DNA of 64,000 bases from Dactylosporangium roseum (GCF_025264685.1 NZ_CP073721.1:1231001-1295000), one strand, 5' to 3'; shown: positions 51,258 to 60,157, numbered from the stretch's first letter. A program made the numbers and translations. The notes: generated by a model from the letters alone, not told the origin.

Positions 51258-52832
51258 GTGCACGGGCTGGAAAACGTCGTCGGACTGATCGCGGTCGTGG
51301 TCGCGACCTCCGTGGTGGCTCGCAGGATCGGTGTGCTCTCCCCGATCCTGCTCGTCATCGTCGGCATCGGCATTTCGTTCGTTCCAGGACTGCTGGAGAT
51401 CGAGCTCGACCCCGAGGTGGTGCTGCTCGGCATCCTGCCGCCGATCCTTTACGTCGCGGCGCTGGAAACCTCGGTCCCGGCGTTCAAGTTCAATTTGCGG
51501 CCCATCCTGCTGCTCGCCGTCGGACTGGTCCTCTTCACCACGGCCGCGGTCGGTTTCACGTTGAAGGCGCTGCTCCCGGACGTACCACTCGCGGCGTGTC
51601 TTGCTCTTGGCGCGGTGGTGGCGCCGCCGGACGCTGTCGCGGCCACGGCCGTCGCCCGGCGCATCGGCCTGCCCAGGCGGGTGGTGACCGTCCTGGAGGG
51701 CGAGAGCCTGATCAATGACGCCACCGCACTGGTGACGCTCCGTGTGGCCGTCGCCGCGGCGGTCGGCGGGGCGGTGGACACGGTGTCGATCACCGAGCAG
51801 GCGCTGGTCGCCGTTGTCGGCGGGATCGCGATCGGCGTCCTCGGCGGGATCATCGTGATCTTCGTGCACAAGCGGGTCACCAACCCGCTCATCGACAACG
51901 CGGTCTCACTGCTCACGCCCTGGGTCGTGTTCCTGCCGGCGGAGGCGATCCACGCGTCGGGGGTCGTCTCGGTCGTCGTCACCGGCCTCGCGCTGGGTCA
52001 CCGGATGCCCACGCTGATGTCGGCGGCGTCCCGGCTGCAGATGGACGCCTTCTGGCGGATGGTCAAGTTCCTGCTCGAAGGGGTCGTCTTCCTGCTGGTC
52101 GGCCTGCAACTGCGGACGCTCGTCGCCGACGTCGAGCGCGGCTTCTGGTTCACGGCCGGCGCTCTCGCCGCGGTGGTCGGTGTGGTCATCGTGGCGCGGA
52201 TCGTGTGGATGTTCCCGACGGTGTACGCGACGCGGCTCATCCCGCGCATCCGCCGCCGCGACCCCTTGCCGCCGCTGGCCATGCCGGCCGTCATCTCCTG
52301 GGCCGGCATGCGCGGGGCGGTGACCCTGGCCGCCGCGCTGTCGCTGCCGGCGGCGCTGGCCGACGGTGCCGCCTATCCCCGTGGCCTGTTCGTCGTCCTG
52401 GCTTTCGGCGTGATCGTCGCGACGCTGGTACTGCAAGGAGCCACACTGCCCACGGTGGCGCGATGGCTGAAGGTGCCGCCGGACGACCGGAAGGAGGACG
52501 CGCTCGCCGAGGCGTCGGTCCAGCACGAGGCGTCACGGGCGGGCGAGCGGCGACTGGAGGAGGTGGCCGTGGACGCGCCCGAGGGGGTCGTCGAGCGGCT
52601 GCGACAGGTCGCCCTGAGCCGGTCCAACCTGGCCTGGGAGCGGCTGGGTCGCGCCGACCGGGAAACCCCGTCCGCGGCATATGCCCGGCTTCGGCGCGAG
52701 ATGCTGAACGCGGAGCGGGAGGTGTTCCGCCGGGCCCGCGACAGCGGGAGGATTCCGGAGGAGACGCTGCGCCAAGCGCAGCGGGACATGGACCTGGAAG
52801 AGTCGCTCCTCGAGCGCGAGGACCATTCGTGA
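51258..52832 (+). CDS. CPA1-family Na+/H+ antiporter
   Basis: 524 aa from GTG 51258. TAGGCT at 51245-51250 lies 7 nt before, so a leaderless message is likely. About 12 hydrophobic helices, with AVVAPPDAVAATAVARRIGLP and GESLINDATALVTLRV (the ND ion-binding motif). The C-terminal 100 residues are a charged cytoplasmic tail (EDALAEASVQHEASRAG). It exchanges cytoplasmic cations for protons. Confidence 0.9.
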   Translation: MHGLENVVGLIAVVVATSVVARRIGVLSPILLVIVGIGISFVPGLLEIELDPEVVLLGILPPILYVAALETSVPAFKFNLRPILLLAVGLVLFTTAAVGFTLKALLPDVPLAACLALGAVVAPPDAVAATAVARRIGLPRRVVTVLEGESLINDATALVTLRVAVAAAVGGAVDTVSITEQALVAVVGGIAIGVLGGIIVIFVHKRVTNPLIDNAVSLLTPWVVFLPAEAIHASGVVSVVVTGLALGHRMPTLMSAASRLQMDAFWRMVKFLLEGVVFLLVGLQLRTLVADVERGFWFTAGALAAVVGVVIVARIVWMFPTVYATRLIPRIRRRDPLPPLAMPAVISWAGMRGAVTLAAALSLPAALADGAAYPRGLFVVLAFGVIVATLVLQGATLPTVARWLKVPPDDRKEDALAEASVQHEASRAGERRLEEVAVDAPEGVVERLRQVALSRSNLAWERLGRADRETPSAAYARLRREMLNAEREVFRRARDSGRIPEETLRQAQRDMDLEESLLEREDHS

Positions 52833-52897
52833 CCTGTGTGCACATCGAGGCGGCCGAGAAGATCGAGCCGCCCGCCGTCGACGAGACCGTCGGATAG
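52829..52897 (+). pseudogene. Remnant of UBP-type zinc-finger protein
   Basis: GTG 52829 overlaps the antiporter stop by 4 nt and reads 22 codons: TCVHIEAAEKIEPP and then AVDETVG. The antiporter neighbour is often followed by a UBP zinc-finger gene beginning TCxH... and ending CYVDE. The zinc core is missing, consistent with an in-frame internal deletion. Confidence 0.45.
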
Positions 52898-53057
52898 CCC
52901 GTACCACCTGCGGGTATGCGTGTTCTCAGCGCTTTCTAAGGAGACGCGGGACACAATCATGCTCAGTTGGGCATGCAGTCGGTGGTGACCGTGTTGCAGT
53001 GGTCAACGGGGAACAGTTCTGCCGACGGGGTTAGGGGCGGGCCATGGCGAGCTCGAG

Positions 53058-53807
53058 ATGGTAGACGCGATATTGAGCCTGGTAGCTGCGCCGGGCGTGC
53101 TCTACGCGGTGGTTCTGGTGCTCCTCACCCTTGACGCGTTCATCCCGGTCGTGCCTGCCCAGGCGCTCATGATCGGCGGAGGCATCCTCTCCACGACCGG
53201 CCATGTCGAGCTCGTGCTCCTCGTCGCGGCCGGCGCCGTCGGCGTCGTCGCCGGCGACCTGCTCGCGTTCCTCGTCGGCCGGCGCCTGGCCCACCGCGAC
53301 GCCACACGGATCGCCCGGCGCAAGCCCCGGGCTATCACGCTCCGCCTGACCGAGGCGATGCGCCAGCACGTCTTCCTGGCCGTGCTGCTCTGCCGGTTCG
53401 TGCCCGCCGGTCGCATGATCACCGCTGTGCACGCGGGCCGAAACGGCGTGTCGACCCGCCGTTTCGCGACGTACGACGTGGTCGCGGCGACGCTCTGGGC
53501 CTCGTACGGTGCGCTGCTCGGCCACTTCGGCGGCGAGGCGATCGCCGACTCGTCGTGGCTCCCGCTGGCCCTGGTCGTCGCCGCCGCCCTGCTCTTCATG
53601 GCCGGCGCTCCGCTGCTCGGCCTGATCGGCAAACTGCGCCGCCGGGCCGCCGCTGCCGCTCCGGCCCAGCTCCGCCGCCGCAGCGCGACGGAGACCCTGG
53701 CGGCCGCCGAGCCGCTGGCCGCGATCGAAGTGATGGTGGCCGCCGAGGCCGTCGCGGCCGCCGAGTCCGTGGTGGTCGGCGTCAACGGCCTCCAGCCCGC
53801 CGCTTGA
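53058..53807 (+). CDS. DedA-family (SNARE-associated) membrane protein
   Basis: 249 aa. Re-entrant segment TLDAFIPVVPAQALMIGGG, then GDLLAFLVGRRL, and LLCRFVPAGRMITAVHAGRN with the conserved Arg and Gly. Several hydrophobic helices follow and the C-terminal 60 residues are Ala-rich. DedA proteins help lipid flipping and membrane homeostasis. Confidence 0.88.
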   Translation: MVDAILSLVAAPGVLYAVVLVLLTLDAFIPVVPAQALMIGGGILSTTGHVELVLLVAAGAVGVVAGDLLAFLVGRRLAHRDATRIARRKPRAITLRLTEAMRQHVFLAVLLCRFVPAGRMITAVHAGRNGVSTRRFATYDVVAATLWASYGALLGHFGGEAIADSSWLPLALVVAAALLFMAGAPLLGLIGKLRRRAAAAAPAQLRRRSATETLAAAEPLAAIEVMVAAEAVAAAESVVVGVNGLQPAA

Positions 53808-53817
53808 CCTGGGCAAG

Positions 53818-53860
53818 CAGTCAGGGGCGCGGCCCGGAAGCCGGGTCGCGCCCCTGACTG
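53818..53860. terminator. Bidirectional hairpin between convergent genes
   Basis: CAGTCAGGGGCGCG pairs with CGCGCCCCTGACTG. The inner stem CCCGG/CCGGG extends it. It separates the DedA gene (plus) from the lipoprotein gene (minus) and so serves both as terminator; no T-run. Confidence 0.7.
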
Positions 53861-53875
53861 ATGGTCCCGTCTGGC

Positions 53876-55045
53876 TTACTGGCCGATCTGCTGACCGCTG
53901 TCGTTCCAGGTGTTGTTGCTCCACTCGGGCAGCGTCGACGCCTGCATGGCCTGTGGGCCGTAGTAGCCGCCCTTGGGCCAGTAGCCACCACCGGAGGACC
54001 GCATGAACTTGTTGTTCGTGACCTTGCCGTTGGTGATCTTGTAGTTGGCGTCGTACCAGTAGAAGGAGTATCCGCCGCCGTTCATCAGGTTGCTGTCGAC
54101 GACCACGTCACTGATCGGGCCGAGGTCGGCCTTGAGCAGGATGCAGGACGTCTGGGTGTGCTGGTTCTCCAGCCGGTTGTGCAGGATGCGGATGTACTTC
54201 GCGTTGGTCGACTGGATCACGTCGTTGTGCTGGGACGAGCCGGTCCCCTTGGGGTCGTGCAGCCAGGAGTCCTGGACCGTGCCGGTGCCGTCGATGCGCA
54301 GGATGTCACCGGAGCCGTGGGCGTTGACCCGAAGGAGGGTGAAGCCGGTCCGCCCGATGAGGGCGATACCGCCGGGCGACGCGTCCATGCCCTGGCCGTC
54401 GATCTCCGTGTCCTCGATGCGGAGGCCGGCGTCGTCGGCCGTGGCCGTGACGGCCTGGACGTTGGCGACGCGGATCCGGCTGTTGCGGATCGTCACGTTC
54501 TTCGCCTTGATCTCCAGGTGGCCGTTGATGTCCTTGCCGTCGATGACGGTGCCGTTGACCGTGATCGTCATCGGGCCCGTATACGGCGTGAGGGTGACCT
54601 TCTTGCGCGTGTCACCGGGCAGGCCCTGCGGGTAGCCGGTGTTGTGCGCGGCTGGGAAGCCGGCCACGGTGTACGTGGGGTTGCCGCCGCCGGCCGGCTT
54701 CGTCGGCGTGTTGCTCTTCGTCGGCGCGGGAGACGTCGAACTGGAGGGCGAGGTCGAGGCGACCGGGGCGACCGAGGCGCCACCCAGACCGGCGGAGGCG
54801 GACGGATCTGCGCCCGCGCTCTCGGAGACGCCGGGCTGAGCGCCGGTGGCGGGGAGGTTCTTGCAGGCGGTCAGGCCGCCGGTGGCGAGCAGGGCCGCCG
54901 CCACGATGCCGACGCTCGTCCGGCGCAGCGCGCTGCGTCCGACGGTGGCGCGCGAAGAAACCTGGGTGGGGTGGAGCGGGGAGCCGTCGGCGGTGGGGAT
55001 GGGGAGTCCGCCGGCGAGATCGTTCGAGTTGTTGTGCGGGTTCAT
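53876..55045 (-). CDS. Secreted beta-helix lipoprotein
   Basis: 389 aa from ATG 55045 (GGGAGGA upstream; ATG 55075 is alternative). Signal with hydrophobic core VGIVAAALLATGGLTAC, lipobox LTAC, then a Ser/Thr/Pro linker. Residues ~150-380 form repeated short strands (VTIRNSRIRVANV, TILRVNAHGSGD-like, YIRILHNRLEN, VVDSNLMNGGG), a right-handed parallel beta helix as in pectate lyases. It may bind or cleave a polysaccharide. Confidence 0.8.
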   Translation of the reverse strand: MNPHNNSNDLAGGLPIPTADGSPLHPTQVSSRATVGRSALRRTSVGIVAAALLATGGLTACKNLPATGAQPGVSESAGADPSASAGLGGASVAPVASTSPSSSTSPAPTKSNTPTKPAGGGNPTYTVAGFPAAHNTGYPQGLPGDTRKKVTLTPYTGPMTITVNGTVIDGKDINGHLEIKAKNVTIRNSRIRVANVQAVTATADDAGLRIEDTEIDGQGMDASPGGIALIGRTGFTLLRVNAHGSGDILRIDGTGTVQDSWLHDPKGTGSSQHNDVIQSTNAKYIRILHNRLENQHTQTSCILLKADLGPISDVVVDSNLMNGGGYSFYWYDANYKITNGKVTNNKFMRSSGGGYWPKGGYYGPQAMQASTLPEWSNNTWNDSGQQIGQ

Positions 55046-55174
55046 GCTGTGGGAATCCTCCCGGTCAGTCGACATCCGTCAGTCGACGGCCATTGGCCTG
55101 TCGCAGCTTTTCGGCGTGAAAGTCGGTTGGGGTTCCACTCCTAACTTCAACTTCCTATGTCTGCGGGAAACGCG

Positions 55175-55206
55175 ACAGTTCATTTCGGAAAATACCGAAA
55201 TGAACT
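55175..55206. promoter_or_regulatory. Perfect 13-bp inverted repeat
   Basis: CAGTTCATTTCGG (55175-55187) and CCGAAATGAACTG (55194-55206) flank AAAATA. It lies about 130 nt upstream of the lipoprotein start, as an operator would. Confidence 0.65.
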
Positions 55207-55778
55207 GCGTCGTGATCGGCGTTTCCGCCGCCCGAGACCTTGCCGTAACCATTCCGGTCGAAAGCATGCCACGGCTCGGCGGGGGAGTGAAACCCTGAGG
55301 GCCAGATGAACCGCTACCTTTAGTATTCTTAAGTCGCAGCTAAGAGGCAGTACGACTAGGAAACCCCACGTAACTCCCGGATCGGGCAAATCGGTGTCGG
55401 GCTCGGAGTGGCCCGGATCACGCCTAGGGGTGTAGTGCGGAATGACGATCTTCGTCGTATCCGCGATGCCGTGAACCATACAGCTACCTAGCCGTTTGGC
55501 CTAGTGGGTGCGGGGTGTGATCTGGTTCGCCATCGATCCGTTGTCGACGGTTTCTCGCCATGTCCAGATAAATCGGACAAGGCGGCAGGATGGGGATTGC
55601 GCGGAAGGGCGCAGGGCGATGGGCCCCGGCGGCCCGCCGTTTGGGCGTGGCGGTAGGCGGCCCGCATCGGCGCGCGTGCGCGGCGTGGTGACGATTGAGT
55701 GCGTGCGGTGGCTATTGCCACTGCGCCCCCATGATCGCGACTGATTCGCAATCCTGAATATCGTGCGGCTGGGGCGCC

Positions 55779-55848
55779 CCCGTCCTGTTGACCTTGGTCG
55801 ATTTCCGCTGCCCGGACCACGGAAATCGGCCAAGGTCAACAGGACGGG
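55779..55848. repeat. Long palindrome, dispersed element copy A
   Basis: Two 29-nt arms (55779-55807 and 55820-55848) with one mismatch around a 12-nt loop; arm core TTGACCTTGG. A related palindrome lies at 60150-60207. Both share GTTGACCTTGG ... CTGGACCACGG/CCGGACCACGG. Confidence 0.75.
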
Positions 55849-55857
55849 ATGGGTCGA

Positions 55858-56139
55858 TTACCCGCGAAACGGGTCGTGGTCCGTCAGGATCTTGTCGAGC
55901 CTTGCCTGGTCGACGCGGTGTACCACCGACTCGGTTTCCTGGTGGTCACGGATGCATTTGGCCAGGGTGAAGGCAGACGTAACGGTATAGAGCAGGCCGA
56001 TGCCGAGAAAAGCCCGCATCCACGCGTTCACCGGCAGATAGGCGATGCCGACGCCGAGGCCGACGAGCGCCACGCCGAACGAGACGGCGGACTGCATGAA
56101 GAATGCCGACGTGGTCTTCGGTGGGACTGGAGCGGTCAT
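55858..56139 (-). CDS. YiaA/YiaB two-helix membrane protein
   Basis: 93 aa. SAFFMQSAVSFGVALVGLGVG and NAWMRAFLGIGLLYTVTSAF fit the YiaAB two-helix domain, then LAKCIRDHQETES. Its C-terminal 25 residues are charged. Function unknown. Confidence 0.8.
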   Translation of the reverse strand: MTAPVPPKTTSAFFMQSAVSFGVALVGLGVGIAYLPVNAWMRAFLGIGLLYTVTSAFTLAKCIRDHQETESVVHRVDQARLDKILTDHDPFRG

Positions 56140-56191
56140 GCACAGAGTCTCGGCGAACCCGGGCGCGGCTCGCCTGAGTACGCCTACTCAA

Positions 56192-57127
56192 TCAGCGTCC
56201 GACGTGGACCCCGAGTGGGTTGTGGGCCGGGACGGGCAGCTCGATCCGGTGCAGGCGCTCCCACGCCTCGACGACCGGGCCGGTCACGTGGGCCCTGAAG
56301 TAGTCGTTCGCGCTCAGGCGGCCGGTGACGGGCTCCTCACCTTCGGCGAGCAGGCTTGCCGGCACGAGATGGAGACCGCTCCGCACCGCGGCACTGAGCC
56401 GGCGGTGACCGTCGATGACGAAGTAGTCGGGGCCGGAGTGCCCGATGGTCAGCGGCTCCATCGTCTCGGGCGTGTCCACCTCGCTCGCCGGCGCGGGGAA
56501 CTCGATCTCGCGGGTCGGGTACACCCTCATGGGGTCGAGCAGCAGCAGTGGCGGCCGCTCGCGCAGGATGTCGGCGCCGAGCCGGCCCTCGAACGCCGCC
56601 TGCACCAGGTCGACGATCTCGCCGGGCCGTGCCCGGGTGCTGTCGCACACCAGGTCGTAGTTGCGCAGCCGGTACTTGTCCGCGCCGTACCGCGTCAGGA
56701 AGCGCATCCGCTCGCTCTCGCTGCGGCTGCGGAGGTTGGTCTTCGCCTCGTCGAGCGACGAGTAGTTTTCCACCTCGCTGTGCGGACGGGCCAGCACCCG
56801 GCGGGCCGCCTCGTTCGGCTCGGTGATGAGGTGCACCTTGAACGCCTCGTGGAAAAAGAACCACGCCAGGCGGCTGTCGACGATGAGCTGCTCGCCGGAC
56901 TTCGCGATGTCACTCTGCAACTGGTCGACCGCGCTGTCGATGGCGTCGTCGAGCTCGGCGTGCAGGTTGAGCTGGAGGGCGGTCATGCCCCGTCGCTGGG
57001 CCATCTCCCGGTACATGTCCCCGACGCTGATCCGGCGCAGGTTGAGTCGGCTGGCCAGCTCGACCGAGACCGTACTCTTGCCGCTGCCGAGGTCGCCGTT
57101 GATGACCACGGACCGGTGATTGCTCAT
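56192..57127 (-). CDS. Cytidylate-kinase-like P-loop protein with ParB-like tail
   Basis: 311 aa from ATG 57127. N-terminus VINGDLGSGKSTVSVEL, RRISVGDMYREMAQRRGM, and IVDSRLAWFF read like a CMP/AAA kinase. The C-terminal 90 residues hold FVIDGHRRLSAAVRSGLHLVP, the ParB/Srx nuclease-like motif. A kinase plus ParB-like fusion is unusual; the substrate is unknown. It may phosphorylate or nick something nucleotide-related. Confidence 0.72.
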   Translation of the reverse strand: MSNHRSVVINGDLGSGKSTVSVELASRLNLRRISVGDMYREMAQRRGMTALQLNLHAELDDAIDSAVDQLQSDIAKSGEQLIVDSRLAWFFFHEAFKVHLITEPNEAARRVLARPHSEVENYSSLDEAKTNLRSRSESERMRFLTRYGADKYRLRNYDLVCDSTRARPGEIVDLVQAAFEGRLGADILRERPPLLLLDPMRVYPTREIEFPAPASEVDTPETMEPLTIGHSGPDYFVIDGHRRLSAAVRSGLHLVPASLLAEGEEPVTGRLSANDYFRAHVTGPVVEAWERLHRIELPVPAHNPLGVHVGR

Positions 57128-57446
57128 GCGCAACTCTCTACGTAGTGGGGCCCTGACCATGAGCTACGCCCACCCGGGGTCAGTCCAGGGCTGGAGCCTA
57201 ACACGCCCTGGTTGCGACCCTTTCCGAATGCGAGCCCGGCAAACCAAGCGCAGATCGCGCCGCGAAGATCCCACATCGTACCGAAATATCAGTTCAATCG
57301 TGCCGAAACATCGGGATGGAACCATCCGGCCGCTGGCCGCGGGCGGCACGCTGGACCCAGGCGGAGTTCCTGCGGACGCGGGCGGAGGTGGAGGACCTGG
57401 TCGCACCTACCACCGCCGTCATGCGGGAGCCGTCGCCTGATCCCTC
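57128..57446. promoter_or_regulatory. Intergenic region with tandem CCGAAA repeats
   Basis: 319 nt, no gene. Two imperfect repeats GTACCGAAATATC (57278-57290) and GTGCCGAAACATC (57300-57312) are spaced 22 nt, two helical turns. CCGAAA also occurs in the inverted repeat at 55194. Confidence 0.45.
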
Positions 57447-57878
57447 CTACGGCACCGGGTCGTGCGTGCCCCGTGGTGTCGACGGGTTGCAGCGCCTGAT
57501 CCGGGCCGCGGTCAGACGGGAGCCTTCCACCAGGCCGTACCACTGGACGGCCCGCAGGCCGTAGTCGCTGCACGACGGGATCTGCCGGCAGCGGGTCGGC
57601 AGGTGGGGGGACAGCCATCGCTGGTACCCCCGGATCGCCACCATCCCGGCCCGCCCCGGCCCGCTCGCCGACCTCCGCGGCGGGCGGGTCGGCGCCGCCA
57701 GCGCCATCATGCCGAGGATCGAGCCCAGCATGAACGGGTTGCAGTCGCAGTCGCAGAAGTCGAAGTCACCGCAGTCGCACGAGTCACGCTTGCGCTTGCG
57801 CTTGTGCTGCTGGTGCGCCCGGCGCTGCTGGCGGCGGTGCCGCCGGATCGCCAGGAGGTCGCCGAGTCCGATGCCCAT
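57447..57878 (-). CDS. yidD: Membrane-insertion factor YidD with N-terminal Cys cluster
   Basis: 143 aa from ATG 57878. C-terminal YidD domain: VAIRGYQRWLSPHLPTRC, QIPSCSDYGLRAVQWYG, and SRLTAARIRRCNP. Upstream is a non-family extension with KRKRKRDSCDCGDFDFCDCDC. A hydrophobic stretch FMLGSILGMMALAAP links them. YidD helps membrane insertion with YidC; the Cys/Asp cluster is unusual. Confidence 0.8.
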   Translation of the reverse strand: MGIGLGDLLAIRRHRRQQRRAHQQHKRKRKRDSCDCGDFDFCDCDCNPFMLGSILGMMALAAPTRPPRRSASGPGRAGMVAIRGYQRWLSPHLPTRCRQIPSCSDYGLRAVQWYGLVEGSRLTAARIRRCNPSTPRGTHDPVP

Positions 57879-57957
57879 GGCGGGATTGTGTGACCTCCGA
57901 GCAGGGATGATCAAGGGCCGGTCGGAAGCCGGACAGAGGAGAACGCACCCGGATGGC

Positions 57958-58015
57958 CGACTTCGTTCGGGCGGCCGGGAATGTCCGGACAGTCCCGGAC
58001 GCCCGAACGAAGTCG
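57958..58015. repeat. Nested palindrome
   Basis: CGACTTCGTTCGGGC (57958-57972) and GCCCGAACGAAGTCG (58001-58015) form a perfect 15-bp outer stem. Inside, CCGGGA (57976) pairs with TCCCGG (57993). It lies between the yidD and the acidic-protein genes. Confidence 0.7.
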
Positions 58016-58109
58016 AACAACCGAGTGCGTCTGTTGCTGTGTGGGGACTCCGGCCGGGGGCTGAGCCGCCGGCCGGGCCTGAAGCCACACCATGAGCCGC
58101 GGGCCGTTC

Positions 58110-58523
58110 TTACTTGGCCGTCAGCTCGCCCTCGCTGCCGCGGAACTCCGTGGCGTCGACGAACGCGGTGTCGAAGCGCTCGCGCAGCGCGTCGAGCTCG
58201 CTCCACTCCGACGCCTCCACCGACTGCGAGCCCGAGGCCGCGAAGATGTGGTCGGTCTCGGCGGCCGAGTGGTTGTAGTTGGTGTAGTCGGTCTCCGAGT
58301 AGCTGGCGCCGTTGCCGTCGGTCCACTGAACGTTGTGGCCCTGCTGGAAGCTGGTGTTCTCGGCGGCGGCGTGGTCCTGCTCGTAGACGTTGAAGTCCTC
58401 GTCGCGGCTGTACTCGCTGCCCGAGGCCTGGTGTAGCTGGTCGATCTCGCCGTGCTCCTGGCCGGCCGAGTAGTCCGCATACTCGACCTCGTTGCCGCCC
58501 TCGTAGGTCTCGATGTCGCTCAT
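58110..58523 (-). CDS. Acidic low-complexity protein
   Basis: 137 aa from ATG 58523 (AAGGAG upstream). Very rich in Glu, Asp, Ser, Tyr and Gln (EVEYADYSAGQEHGEIDQ, SASYSETDYTNYNHSAA-like), no hydrophobic core until the C-terminal helix (ALRERFDTAFVD). Probably partly disordered. No family recognised. Confidence 0.65.
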   Translation of the reverse strand: MSDIETYEGGNEVEYADYSAGQEHGEIDQLHQASGSEYSRDEDFNVYEQDHAAAENTSFQQGHNVQWTDGNGASYSETDYTNYNHSAAETDHIFAASGSQSVEASEWSELDALRERFDTAFVDATEFRGSEGELTAK

Positions 58524-58631
58524 GGTGCGCTCCTTCTGGGAAGTTGTCGGTGTGGCCTTGCGATGAATATGAAGTTACGGTCCACCACCGGCCCCCGAAT
58601 CCCGGAAACGTGCCACCCCCGCCAGAGCGCT

Positions 58632-59411
58632 TCAGAGACGCCTCAGCGCCTCCGCCGTCGCCGCGTCGGCCGGGAAGAACGACTCGATCGCCAGCTCGGC
58701 GACGGTCACGTCGAGCGGCGAGCCGAAGACCGCCGTGACGCTGAAGAAGCGCAGCTCACCCTCGCCGGCCCGGATGCACAGCGGCACGACGACGTCCTGC
58801 GGGCCGGGGCGGCCTCCCGCGGTACCACCCGGATATCCACGCAGCTCCTCGAGCAGGGCTCGCAGGTCGGCGTCACCGATCGCCGCGGCCTGCCGCTCCA
58901 GGCGGGTCAGCAGATGGGCCCGCCACTCGCCGAGGTTCACGATCCGCGGCGCCAGCCCGTCGGGGTGCAGCGCCAGCCGCAGCACGTTGACCGGCGGCTC
59001 CAGCAGCTCCGGTGCGGCACCCTCGGCCAGCCGCAGCAGCGGTCCGTTGGCGTCGAGCACGTCCCACCGCCGGTCGACGACTACCGCCGGATAGGGCTCG
59101 TGGGCGGTCAGCACCTTGCGCAGCGACGCGCGGACCGCCTCGAGCTGCGGCCCGTCCAGCCGCCCCTCCGGATACGCCGGCGCGAACCCGGCCGCCAGCA
59201 GCAGCGTGTTGCGCTCCCGCAGCGGCACGTCGAGGTGCTCGGTGAGCCGCAGGATCATCGCGCTCGTCGGCCGCGACCGCCCGGTCTCCACGAAACTGAG
59301 GTGCCGGGTCGAGATGTCCGCCTGGATCGACAGCTCCAACTGGCTGAGGCGGCGCCGTTCCCGCCACTCCCTGAGCATCACCCCGACCGGCCGGACAGAA
59401 GCGCTGGTCAT
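58632..59411 (-). CDS. XRE regulator with MmyB-like ligand domain
   Basis: 259 aa from ATG 59411. HTH at 8-66 (LREWRERRRLSQLELSIQADI, STRHLSFVETGRSRP). The C-terminal MmyB-like domain (RRWDVLDANGPLLRLA, RALLEELRGYPG, LRFFSVTAVFGSPLDVTVAEL) may sense a small molecule. Divergent from a SnoaL-like gene, which may be its target. Confidence 0.88.
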   Translation of the reverse strand: MTSASVRPVGVMLREWRERRRLSQLELSIQADISTRHLSFVETGRSRPTSAMILRLTEHLDVPLRERNTLLLAAGFAPAYPEGRLDGPQLEAVRASLRKVLTAHEPYPAVVVDRRWDVLDANGPLLRLAEGAAPELLEPPVNVLRLALHPDGLAPRIVNLGEWRAHLLTRLERQAAAIGDADLRALLEELRGYPGGTAGGRPGPQDVVVPLCIRAGEGELRFFSVTAVFGSPLDVTVAELAIESFFPADAATAEALRRL

Positions 59412-59498
59412 CGCATGATCGTAGAAGCGGTGCCGACGGCCCGGCCATTACCCCCGGCGTAATCGACGGCAGGCACCCCGAGCGGCACGCTGAGGTCC

Positions 59499-59861
59499 AT
59501 GACGGATTTTGCAAAGATCGTCGAGCGGTACCTGCGAATCTGGAACGAGACCGACCCCGGCGCCCGGCGGGCGGCGATCGACGAGCTGTTCACCGAGGAT
59601 GTTGCGTTCGTCGACCCGATGGCTTCGGTTTCCGGCCGGGCCGGCGTCGACGGGTTGATCGCGGCCGTCCAGGCGCAGTTCCCGGGCTGTGGGCTGGCGT
59701 TGCTGGGCGGGGTCGACGGCCACCACGAGCAGGCCCGTTTCGGCTGGGAGATGGGGCTGCCGGGCCGCCCCGCCGACGTCGTGGGCTTCGACGTGGTGAC
59801 GCTGGCGCCGGACGGGCGCATCAACCAGGTGCTCGGCTTCCTGGACCGCGTGCCGGCCTGA
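59499..59861 (+). CDS. SnoaL/NTF2-like small protein
   Basis: 120 aa. ERYLRIWNETDPGARRAAI, ELFTEDVAFVDPMASVSG, GVDGLIAAVQAQF, and PDGRINQVLGFLD follow the cone-shaped SnoaL-like fold. Often controlled by the divergent MmyB-type regulator. Function unknown. Confidence 0.82.
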   Translation: MTDFAKIVERYLRIWNETDPGARRAAIDELFTEDVAFVDPMASVSGRAGVDGLIAAVQAQFPGCGLALLGGVDGHHEQARFGWEMGLPGRPADVVGFDVVTLAPDGRINQVLGFLDRVPA

Positions 59862-59917
59862 CCGGAGGTGTCACACGGGCAGGTCGGCACGGCAGACCTG
59901 CCCGTGGGTGCGCCGGG

Positions 59918-60157
59918 GTGGCAGACCTCGTTGCCGTGGACAGCGAAACTTTCTGGTCGATCATCGACGGCGCCCGGTCCGCCGCGGGCGACCGTGTCAC
60001 GCCGGGCTTCGTGGAGCGTTTCACCGCCGCGCTGCGCATGCGCCTGGCCACCCTGGACAAGAGCGGACTGCTGGACTTCGACGCCCGCCGCACGGAGTTG
60101 CAGGCCCGCGCCAACTCGTCCGGCCGCAGCCGACGCGTGATCTGCCCACGTGGTTGA
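59918..60157 (+). pseudogene. Truncated DUF4240-like protein
   Basis: 79 aa from ATG 59918. TFWSIIDGARSAAGDRVTP and RFTAALRMRLATLDKSGLLDFDARRTELQARA match the start of DUF4240 proteins, which are normally much longer. The reading frame ends inside the palindrome at 60150, so insertion or deletion by that element may have truncated it. Confidence 0.6.

Larger units (their letters stand above)
55046..55857. promoter_or_regulatory. Long intergenic region upstream of the lipoprotein gene
   Basis: 812 nt without a credible gene. It holds a perfect 13-bp inverted repeat (55175-55206), AT-rich DNA near 55310-55340, a smaller dyad around 55556-55590 and the long palindrome at 55779-55848. Control elements of the lipoprotein gene are the likely content. 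Confidence 0.45.

Noticed and set aside
53031..53924. Minus-strand frame over the DedA gene
   Set aside because: Gln/Arg/Gly-rich shadow without motif.
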